Shown here: positions 55,601 to 64,000 of the stretch, piece after piece | Layout: each line of letters opens with the position of its first letter | Position numbering within the stretch: position 1 is the stretch's first letter | Source: Cornus controversa | Lineage: Eukaryota > Streptophyta > Magnoliopsida > Cornales > Cornaceae | NCBI GenBank assembly: GCA_026545225.1 | Contig: CM048845.1 | Coordinates: forward strand, 75,200,033 to 75,264,032 | Direction of reading: 5' to 3' | DNA length: 64,000 bases | Translations under genes and position numbers: made by a program | The notes under the pieces: generated by a model | Told to the model about the DNA's origin: nothing | Seen by the model: only the letters and a program-made list of their open reading frames with translations | The model's database searches: none

Positions 55601-58600
55601 CACTGAGTCAAATGAAGTTGTTGGGGAGGAAGATCTTAATATTGTTGAAGCTGTAGAAAATCCCATAGAAAATGAAGAAGTTGAGGAAGACTTAGAAATG
55701 GATGATACACGAATCAGTGTCGTGAGGTGCATGTTAACTACTCCTACGGGAAAGGAGGATTGGAAACGCACCAATATCTTCCACACATATCTAAGATTTG
55801 GGGATAAGGTTTGCAAGATTGTCATTGATGGAGGAAGTTCAATGAATGTAGTCTCAAAATCAGGTGCTGATAGGATGAAGCTTCAACCTGAACCACACCC
55901 ACAACCTTATAGGGTAGCATGGGTAGATAAAACTTCCTTGTCAGTTTCAGAGAGGTGTTTGGTTCCTATCCAAATGGGCGAATACTCGGATAAGATTTGG
56001 TGCGATGTCCTACCCATGGATGTAGCCCATATACTTCTTGGTCGCCCCTGGCTTTATGATTTGGATGTTACTAATCATGGTAGAGATAATACCTATGTGT
56101 TCAAATATAAAGGCCGAACTATCATGCTTACACCCACAAGGCCAATTGAGAGAGATAGTAAGTCCAAACATAGGTCACCATCTCAATCCAATGAGAAGAA
56201 ACACCTCCACCTTCTAACCAGAAAGGAGTTTGAAAAAGAAGGAAAAGAATCAGGCATTATACTAGCACTTGTTTCTAAGGAAGTGTCTCAGGAACCTTCT
56301 AATGAAGAGGTAGATTCCCCTCCTGTGGAAGTCACTAAACTGTTGCAAGAGCTCCAAGATGTGACACCGGAGGAATTGCCTGATGAATTACCTCCCATGA
56401 GGAATATTCAACATGCAATTGATTTAGTTCCAGGGTCCCAGTTACCTAATCTATCTCACTATAGAATGAACCCTAAAGAGCGTGTCGAATTGCAACGACA
56501 AGTTGATGGACTTTTGCAGAAAGGCTTTATTAGAGATAGCCTTAGTCCGTGTGCTGTGCCCGCTCTTTTGACTCCTAAGAAAGATGGTTCTTGGAGGATG
56601 TGTGTTGATAGTCGTGCCATTAACAAAATTACAATCAAGTTTTCCTATACCTCGTCTTGATGACATGTTAGATGAAATGGCTGGTTCTCAATGGTTCTCC
56701 AAGATTGACCTGCGCAGTGGTTATCACCAAATTCGAATTAGACCGGGTGATGAATGGAAAACCGCCTTTAAAACACAAGATGGACTTTTTGAGTGGCTAG
56801 TCATGCCCTTTGGGTTGTCAAATGCACCAAGTACATTTATGAGGGTCATGACTCAAGTCTTACGTCCTTTCATAGGGAAGTTTTTGGTGGTTTATTTTGA
56901 TGATGTTTTAATCTATAGCCGGTCTAAAGGAGAACACCTAAGTCACCTTCGACAAGTTCTTGAGGTTCTTCGAGTTGAAAAACTATATGTTAACCTTAAG
57001 AAATGTTCTTTCATGAAGACTGAGGTGATCTTCCTAGGATTTATTGTCTCTGCGCAAGGCATTGCTGCAGACCCTGAAAAGGTAAGAGCAATTAAAGAGT
57101 GGCCTGAACCTAAAACTATTTCAGAAGTTCGTAGTTTCCATGGTTTGGCTACTTTTTATAGGCGCTTTATTAAGGGATTCAGCTCCATTATGGCTCCTAT
57201 CACAGACTGTTTGAAAAAAGGGGAGTTTAAATGGACTGCATCTGCAGCACGAGCCTTTAGTGAAATCAAGCAGAAAATGACCGAGGCCCCAGTTCTACGA
57301 CATCCTGAATTCTCCAGAGTTTTTGAGGTTGCTTGTGATGCATCTGGAGTTGGAATAGGGGGTGTCTTAAGTCAAGAGGGTCAACCCATTGCGTACTTCA
57401 GTGAGAAGCTTAATGAAGCTAAGCAAAAGTACTCTACCTATGAGAAAGAACTTTACGCTGTTGTACAAGCACTCCGTTATTGGCGATATTATCTGTTGCC
57501 TCAAGAGTTTGTTTTATACTCTGATCACCAAGCCTTGAGGTACCTTCAAACTCAAAGGAAATTGAGTGCCAAACATGCAAAATGGGTTGCTTTTCTGCAA
57601 GAGTACACTTTTGTGCTTAATCACCGAAAGGGGTCAGAAAATAAGCCAGCTGATGCTCTCAGTCGGGTTATAGTTGTTCTTCAAGCTATGAGTGTCAGTG
57701 TTATAGGCTTTGAAAGGATGAAGGATGAGTATTCCACCTGTCCTGATTTTGGTGTAATATTTCAAGAGGTTCAGAATGGTAACCGTAGAGACTATCTTGA
57801 CTTTGTGTTTAGAGACGGTTATTTATTCCGAGGCTTTAGACTATGCATTCCTCGCACATCGATTAGAGACTTTTTAGTCTGGGAGTTACATGCTGGAGGG
57901 ATTGCTGGCCATTTTGGTAGAGATAAGACAATTTGCCTAGTAGAGGACAGATTTCATTGGTCGTCTTTAAAGGGTGATGTTGCTAGGATCGTTTCCCAGT
58001 GTCGTACATGTCAATTAGCTAAAGCTAGGAAGAGGAACACTGGACTTTATACACCTTTGCCTGTCCCACATACGCCATGGAAAGATCTTAGCATGGATTT
58101 TGTCCTAGGATTGCCCAAAACCGTTAGAGGACATGATTCTGTTTTAGTGGTTGTAGATAGGTTTTCCAAGATGACACACTTTATTCCTTGTAGCAAGACA
58201 GCAGATGCCTCGCATGTGGCTAAGTTGTTCTTTAAGGAAATTGTTAGGCTTCATGGATTACCCACTTCCATTGTGTCTGATAGGGATGTGAAATTTGTGA
58301 GTTATTTTTGGAAGACACTTTGAAAACTTTTAGGGACTAATCTGAAATTCTCCTCTGCTTTTCACCCCCAAACTGATGGTCAGACCGAGGTCATTAATAG
58401 AAGCCTAGGAGATTTGCTTAGGTGTCTAGTTGGAGAACGCCCGGGCATATGGGATTCCTTGTTACCAACAGCTGAGTTTGCATATAATAGCTCTGTCAAT
58501 AGGACTACCGGTAAGAGTCCATTTGAGATTGTGTATGGATTTTCTCCTCGCCAGCCTGTTGACCTTATTCCATTGCCACCTAAATCCCGTCCTTCTGAGT

Positions 58601-59225
58601 CTGCTGATTCCTTCGCCCAGCACATCCGTGATGTTCATGCCGATATAAAACGGAAAATTGCTTTAAGTAATGAAAATTATAAAATTGCTGCTAATGCTCA
58701 TCGTAGGAATCAGGAATTCAATGAAAGAGATTATGTTATGGTTCGTATACGCCCAGAGCGTTATCCTAAAAACTCTTTCAAGAAATTGCATGCTCGTGCT
58801 TCTGGCCCATTTCGTATCATACGTAAGTTGGGACCTAATGCTTATTTACTTGACTTACCATCTGATATGGGTATTAGTCCAATTTTCAATATAGAGGACT
58901 TGTTTCCTTACCGAGGCACCTTTGAGCCTCCTGCATTTCCGACAGGTACCCCCATAGGTGGAGATGCATCTTCATCATCACCATTGCCAGTTCTTCCAGC
59001 GATTCCGCCACGGAGTACAGATCAGATTGCAGACGTACTTGACCATCAGATTATTGCTTCTCATCAGGGTGGTTGTCAGCGATACCTTGTTCGTTGGAGA
59101 GATCGTTCGGATACAGATGATACCTGGATCACAGAGGAGGAGTTTCGTCGTATTGACCCAGACCTTTTGGAGCAATATCACGAGCTTTACTCTCCAGAGG
59201 AGAGTTCTTCTCAGCCGGGGAGAAT

Positions 59226-59513
59226 TGATGGAGATCCTAAGCCGGATGGTCTACGCACTTACTATAGGCGTAGACGTAGAGGATGATTTTGATTTATTTT
59301 ATTTTATATGTATTTTCCTTATTTATTTAGGACTCTTATTTTCCTTTTAGGGTTATTGTTTTGCCTATAAATAGGGATAGCTAATACATTGTGACGGTAC
59401 TTTTTGATGATTATTATTGAATACATTTCTTGAGATTTCTCTTCTCCTTCTGTTCTTCTCTTTCTCTCTTCTTCTTCCCCTCTCTCTCCTTTTCTTTCAA
59501 GCCTCCTGCATCA
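59226..59513 (+). repeat. 3' LTR of the chromovirus
   Basis: 288 bp, no difference from the 5' LTR seen by eye. A purine-rich tract (ccggggagaa) lies just before it. The pol reading frame ends inside this LTR, about 60 bp from its start. Confidence 0.97.
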
Positions 59514-59588
59514 AGTAGGTGAAGGGAGACAAGAAAGTAGACAAAGATAGAGAAAAACTAGACAAAGAGAAAAGAAGGGGGAGAAGAA

Positions 59589-62500
59589 CTGACATGATCA
59601 TCTCTGCAAGTGTACTGTGACGTAGAAGTTTTCACATTATCCACGTAGTTTGGGTCTTAATATTGTAATTGTAGGGCTTTTTCTTTTTTTTTCTTCTTCT
59701 TCTTTTGAACAAAAGTTTCGTAACAAGACAAAGTTCCCCTTCTTGGGTAGGAAAGGGGAAGAAAGAAAAAGACAAAGTTCCCCTTTTCAATTGGGTGCGC
59801 CTCTAGCACCCCTTATGCCCTGGTGCACGCCTAGTGCATGTCGCGCTGTACCTGCTCACACAACAGGCGCAAGGGCTGCGCCTGGTGCCCAAGTGCGTCT
59901 TTGACAGCACTTTATATTAGTACCCTTTTTTTTTCTTATCCTACTTACAAGGCAAAAGAACCACTATATCCTCAAACTATCCACAAACATCAAAAGCTCC
60001 TCCATAGGTATAGAGTATCGACCATGAATTTAAAAATTTAAAGATCTTAGAAACACAAACATCAAGAATTCAATCTCCATTAATAAGGTTATTCAATGAG
60101 CTAAAGGTTTCTTGTCATGGTGTATTAAATACACAGCCACCTCAAACTTCCTTGATCCTCTTTCTAGTTCTCCAGCCTCCTCCAATTCACCTCTTTGGGT
60201 TCCCCTTGACTGTGTGTGATATCTCAACTCATCATATTATTTTATCCCTGATTCCTTCAAGGAACCCAACCCACACTAGCAATTGAGTAAAAATTTAGGG
60301 ATTATGTAGTTGGAATTGAGATTTACAATTGAACATTCTGATGCAATGGATGAAAGATATTTATTTGGCAGTTAGTGTATTACAACGTATCAAGAATATC
60401 CTTTGGTAGGTCAACGTCAATTTACACAGGAAAATCTGGAAACCCAATCAAATTTCTCCTGCACTAATGCAAGTCATCGTGAACTTCAAAGGTAGTTCAA
60501 GCACCAAAAGGTAGGAATCGCAACTAATTGGGATTCATATATTTTTCAAATAAACTTCAATATCAAGTTCGTTTCAAATATTACAGAAACATTAGAGACG
60601 ACCACCAAATTAAGAACAACCACCCTGCTGTCCTTGTGATCTTTGTACTAGTTAATTAATTAAATTAGAAAAAATCCCTTGAAGTCAAGTAATATTGTAA
60701 TACCATACCTGCTTGAATTAGGGAGCAATTAAACTTCAATCTCAATGTAACTTTATTAATGCAGTATACAAAAAGTGGTGGCATAAACAAAAAATACTTA
60801 AAGGGTGGAAAACAGGAAAGGAAACTGGAAATGATCAGTGGCTTCATCAGTCTATATTGTAGACAGTGGTATTCCCCTAGTACAAGTAAATGAACAGTGG
60901 CTTCATGAATCATTCATGTAATTGCATGCTTTTAATTGGAATTGGGGTAAAATTAATGCCACGAGAACTTGAGCACAAGAAAATAATTAACAATACTAAT
61001 ATGAATAAATAATTAAGAAATGCAATAAATACAGGAAAGAGAATCCAAAAATAGCACTTACATTGCAATGCCGCCGAGAATGTGGTCGCCATGGACGCAG
61101 CAGTAGGTTGATTTCATCACATGAGAGGCAAAAAACTTAACCTTTTGTTCACCCTCAGGCTTTGGCTCAGGCTCAGGCTCCTTAGACACTGTAAACTTTA
61201 AGCAGGCAACCACAATTTGATCCTCTCCATTTGGTCCTTCTAATGTATAATCTTCTTCCCATAGGAGACAGAACTTTGTGCCGCCACGTAGGTGGAGCAA
61301 AGTGGCAGGTGGATACGTACCCAAATTGCTAGGTTGGGGAAGCAAATCCAAGTCCTTCTCCTTTAAGAAGGTGAGCTTCTTTGGTTTCGCGTGAGGTATA
61401 TTGGAATCAAAACAGAGAATGGAGCCCGGTGCGACTTTGTAATCTACCGGTGCGACTTTGTAATCTAGTGAGCGCTCTAGATCAAAATCCCATGCTTGGT
61501 AGTTGCCATAGGAATACAAGATGTCATGAGAAAAAACGAGACTCATGCACCGATAGGGACCAAAGTCATCTGTATAATGACTCCATGAACAGTGATTGAA
61601 ATTGTATTTATATAGTGAGTGTATGTAGCAGTGGTCATTAATACGCACCAAAAGCTCCGATTCTCCACTACTGCTGTTCACCTGAAATTGATGCGCATCT
61701 ATTTGAAGATGACCTCTAAAAGCATCGGGTATCTTAGACAAAGCTGGTCGCCAACATCTTCTGCCCTCAGCCTCCTCGGGATCAAAAACTTCGCAATAAT
61801 ATGAAACATAATCATCATAATTCCGCCAACCATCATCATCTATAAGATAACCCCCCAGGACGTAGATCTTGCCATGAAGAGTAAAGACCTGAGCACCGAT
61901 CCTTTCCATGGTCATAGGAGGACATCTGGTCCACCCACTCTTGGGATCAAGAGTGTTGATGCAATAGACGTCCTTGGAGGCGTCACGATAGTTTGACCAT
62001 TCCAAATAGCCACCAAGAACGTACAATACCGAGCCTAAGGCGACACAGGTGGTAGTGTTGATAATGGGTCCATGAATTGGATGCAAATCGGGAAAAACAG
62101 GAGAGAGAGAGAGAGAGAGAGATTCATTTTCATTTGGCCTTGTATCGTTTTTTATTACGTACCAGTGGCATTCGCAGTCATCGTCATTCCCTTCTGCGGT
62201 AAAGTATATGTCTGGATCTTCTTCTTCTTCGTTGCCCATCATCTCTTCTCCTTTTTCTGCAATAGTTTCTTCTTCTTTGCCAATCATCGATTCTCGATTC
62301 TCCATTAGTTCTAGAAGGAATTCTTAACCCCTCGATTGAAGACGACGGGCAGTCCTGTTCTAAGGTCGGCCCGCTCCTAGTAGTCTTTTCTCTCTTTCTT
62401 TATCCAGCTATCGCAGTTCAGACGCAGCATACGCTAAATATCTTATTGGGGATTGAGGTTAGGGTTCCTTCTCCACAGAAAAAAAAAAGTAAAGAAGGAT

Positions 62501-62613
62501 TGGATTGAAGTTAGTAGGTACAGGATGACTATGGAACATATGTGAACTTGGGATAAAATTCTACACATGGGCTCAAATTTAAAATTTTAAGTACTCGTGC
62601 TTCTTCGCCAGCT
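59589..62613. repeat. Segmental duplication, copy B
   Basis: Partner of 27068-30739. The left limit is at a shared ctgac inside the right part of the hAT-like element, the right limit at cttcttcgccagct. It lacks the 596-bp hAT insertion and has the intact target site at 62455-62462. Confidence 0.95.
61058..62305 (-). CDS. Kelch-repeat protein, copy B
   Basis: An intact 415-codon frame from ATG (62303-62305) to TAA. Same architecture as copy A: Glu-rich N-terminus, clear kelch blades with LYVLGGYLEW and GKIYVLGGYL, degenerate later blades, acidic EPEPEPKPEGEQ linker, C-terminus HILGGIAM. About 33 replacements and a few in-frame indels separate the two by eye (about 92% identity). Differences include extra Ser-Leu residues from an expanded GA/CT run at 62101-62121 and a 21-bp in-frame tandem duplication at about 61427-61468 giving DYKVAPVDYKVAP. 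All length changes keep the frame, suggesting constraint in both genes. The terminal GTAAGT donor-like site and the TTTATT (AATAAA) element downstream (about 60752) are conserved. Its upstream region is free of the hAT insertion. A specific role is unknown. Confidence 0.85.
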   Translation of the reverse strand: MENRESMIGKEEETIAEKGEEMMGNEEEEDPDIYFTAEGNDDDCECHWYVIKNDTRPNENESLSLSLSPVFPDLHPIHGPIINTTTCVALGSVLYVLGGYLEWSNYRDASKDVYCINTLDPKSGWTRCPPMTMERIGAQVFTLHGKIYVLGGYLIDDDGWRNYDDYVSYYCEVFDPEEAEGRRCWRPALSKIPDAFRGHLQIDAHQFQVNSSSGESELLVRINDHCYIHSLYKYNFNHCSWSHYTDDFGPYRCMSLVFSHDILYSYGNYQAWDFDLERSLDYKVAPVDYKVAPGSILCFDSNIPHAKPKKLTFLKEKDLDLLPQPSNLGTYPPATLLHLRGGTKFCLLWEEDYTLEGPNGEDQIVVACLKFTVSKEPEPEPKPEGEQKVKFFASHVMKSTYCCVHGDHILGGIAM

Positions 62614-62857
62614 CAAGGCACTGAGCTTCGCATTGTTTACTTAACAAATGTGTTTGGAATTTTTAAAATTATCTCTCTTGTATTGTACGTAGAAAATTCA
62701 GAGAGAGAGAGAGAACACAAATTCTTCCTGCCAAAACGCAGAACTTTTCATATTTACATTTTTGTCAAATTCAAGACATGATATATTCTAAATATATTGT
62801 GCAAGGAAATATCAGTCTCAAATGCAATTTATGCTAGCAATCATTAAAGTATATGGA
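62614..62857. other. Intergenic between copy B and the partial third copy
   Basis: AT-rich with a GA microsatellite at 62701-62714. No gene. Confidence 0.5.
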
Positions 62858-63021
62858 TGTATCTTCTTCTTTGCCCATCATCTCTTCTCCTCCTTTTTTT
62901 GCAATAGTTTCTTCTTATTTGCCAATCATCGATTCTCGATTCTCTATTAGTTCCAGAAGGAATTCTTAACCCCTCGATTGAAGATGACGGACAATTCTGT
63001 TCTAAGGTCGGCCAGCTCATA
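62858..63021 (-). pseudogene. Third, partial copy of the kelch gene 5' end
   Basis: Matches 62215-62380 (copy B) at about 90%: the first 20-25 codons, the start region and about 80 bp upstream. The position of the ATG reads ATA here and the short coding part has stops. The rest of the gene is missing, so it is a truncated non-functional duplicate. Confidence 0.85.
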
Positions 63022-63953
63022 GTAAAAGCTGAACACTAAAAATAAAAAATATATATATTTTATCCAACACTTAAAATTCATCTCTTAAAATTTTTAGTTT
63101 TAATCAAATAGCGTTATAGTCAACAAATCCAGCACAGTGCATTGTTACTCCTCGCGGGAATAATAAGAAGCAATTGTTTTTGGCTTCCGGTTAACACAGA
63201 CAATGTTTCTTCCTTTATTTAATTTTTTTAGATCTTCCGGCAATTGAAATTGAAGAAAAAAAAATAACACAACAAAATCAACAACAAATGACCCTAATTT
63301 TTATAAACAATAAAAATTTCCAATTCCTCCTTTGAGGTCGAGCTCTCACGATTCATGAAGACACGTGAAAATCTTCCTGTTCTCCCATAAGAGCTTTCAG
63401 GATGAATCCAAAAGTTCTTATTCTTAGACAATTCATATTCAAATAAAGTTCCTCCTGACAAACACACACATACATATCGATACATATCGTAAAACAAAAA
63501 ATATCCAATAAACAAACCAGATTCAAAAGTTATGAGAGCCATGCAAGTTTTTAAGATCATCTGATCACTCCAATATATATTGTATAACAAAATATATTCC
63601 AACTTGTAAGGCAAGTCAGTATTAGTAGTGTTCTATGACTTCTATCTCTCAACCACCTTTGAATATGGTTGTTCCCTTTGCTCTTTAGTCACTTCTTGGT
63701 CCATTTCTAAATGCCACTTCTGTTTAGGTTGTTTTATTCTATTCACAAGCTCTATGGAAATAACTATAAAATAACAATCACTTTACAGATCAAAACTTGA
63801 ATTACTTTGCGCTGTACCAGATAGACAAAAAAGTTGTAGAAATTTATCCAAAGACATCAAGAAGAATAACTTCATCTACTATGCTTTCTTCAATATATCT
63901 AAGAACATGAACAATTCAAAAAGCTTACCAAAATTAAAGCAAAGTGCCATCAA
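63022..63953. other. AT-rich intergenic sequence
   Basis: No gene recognised. The frame at 63294-63614 (-) has no ATG-supported domain content and looks random. Confidence 0.45.
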
Positions 63954-64000
63954 TTAGAAGGGTCTGTTCTGAAGCTATTTCAAGGAAGATGACCTGTGTG
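63954..64000 (+). repeat. Start of a repeat shared with 38742-38786
   Basis: The last 47 bases (tagaagggtctgttctgaag and on to gacctgtgtg) match 38742-38786 with about five differences. The match runs off the window end, so a longer duplication or repeat element probably continues. Confidence 0.7.

Larger units (their letters stand above)
52049..59513 (+). mobile_element. Young Ty3/gypsy chromovirus
   Basis: A 7465-bp element with 288-bp LTRs that look identical by eye, a 5-bp target duplication agtag (52044-52048 and 59514-59518), an initiator-Met primer site and a purine-rich tract before the 3' LTR. Parts in order: long leader (52.34-54.27 kb), gag (from about 54.28 kb), CCHC zinc knuckle (about 55.54 kb), aspartic protease (DGGS region, about 55.8 kb), reverse transcriptase (YFDD region, about 56.9 kb), RNase H (about 57.3-57.7 kb), integrase with HHCC finger and core (about 57.9-58.7 kb) and a chromodomain (about 59.0-59.2 kb). 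The chromodomain places it among the plant chromoviruses. It looks structurally whole; the coding region shows about two breaks. LTR identity implies a very recent insertion. Confidence 0.95.
51623..59912. mobile_element. GCGCC-rich hAT-like element split by a chromovirus
   Basis: Termini CAGTGTTATCAAAGGC (left, 51623) and AAGTGCTGTCAAAGAC (right, reverse complement of 59897-59912) form an imperfect inverted repeat. Flanks catattag (51615-51622) and tatattag (59913-59920) are a 7-of-8 target duplication. Subterminal regions carry aaggcgc/gcgcct motifs on both sides. Without the chromovirus the element is about 0.82 kb (51623-52048 plus 59519-59912) and encodes no transposase that I can see. 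Assignment to hAT rests on the 8-bp duplication and is inference. Confidence 0.65.

Noticed and set aside
63294-63614. 106-codon frame on the minus strand
   Set aside because: AT-driven composition, no recognised domain and no supporting context.

Overview
The window looks like nuclear DNA of a flowering plant, probably a eudicot. It is AT-rich and crowded with plant-type mobile elements: L1 LINEs with an RNase H tail, a chromodomain Ty3/gypsy element, gypsy and copia LTR fossils whose primer sites match initiator tRNA-Met, Ac-like hAT transposons, MITEs and a tRNA-derived SINE. No rRNA, tRNA, CRISPR or bacterial-type operon was seen. Convincing host protein genes are few. The clearest are two closely related kelch-repeat genes on the minus strand (28555-29778 and 61058-62305).

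Layout, left to right. 1-2.2 kb: a small acidic ORF inside a 217-bp tandem duplication. 2.25-5.7 kb: a heavily decayed, 5'-truncated L1 LINE (+). 5.7-10.6 kb: intergenic sequence with a possible MULE remnant and an exon-like remnant. 10680-14988: an almost complete Ac-like hAT transposon with a perfect 8-bp target duplication and a two-intron transposase gene carrying three in-frame stops. 15.6-19.4 kb: a decayed gypsy 3' end. 19.4-23.5 kb: AT-rich repeats, a tandemly duplicated MITE and a promoter-like stretch followed by a three-unit pyrimidine-rich tandem repeat. 23594-24835: a large inverted repeat with arms of about 600 bp and a 32-nt loop. 26.5-27.1 kb: a duplicated LINE fragment.

27068-30739 and 59589-62613 are a segmental duplication, each copy holding one kelch gene. 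Copy A has a 596-bp non-autonomous hAT insertion about 150 bp upstream of the start codon; copy B preserves the empty site. A third, partial copy of the gene's 5' end lies at 62858-63021. 30.8-38.7 kb holds stacked LTR-retroelement fossils (a minus-strand gypsy, a plus-strand gypsy, a copia 3' end) with a short non-LTR insertion inside one LTR, followed by a SINE and another LINE tail.

43115-49754 is a full-length L1 LINE (-) with a 14-bp target duplication. 51623-59912 is a nest: a hAT-like non-autonomous element interrupted by a young chromovirus (52049-59513) whose two 288-bp LTRs look identical. The left breakpoint of the kelch duplication falls inside that same hAT-like element, which suggests copy B is ancestral and copy A derived.

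I found no clear sign of a new biochemical system. The most unusual structures are the long inverted repeat, the kelch pair with its filled and empty transposon site, and the nested breakpoint. All coordinates and identities were read by eye; family names rest on recognised motifs and not on searches.
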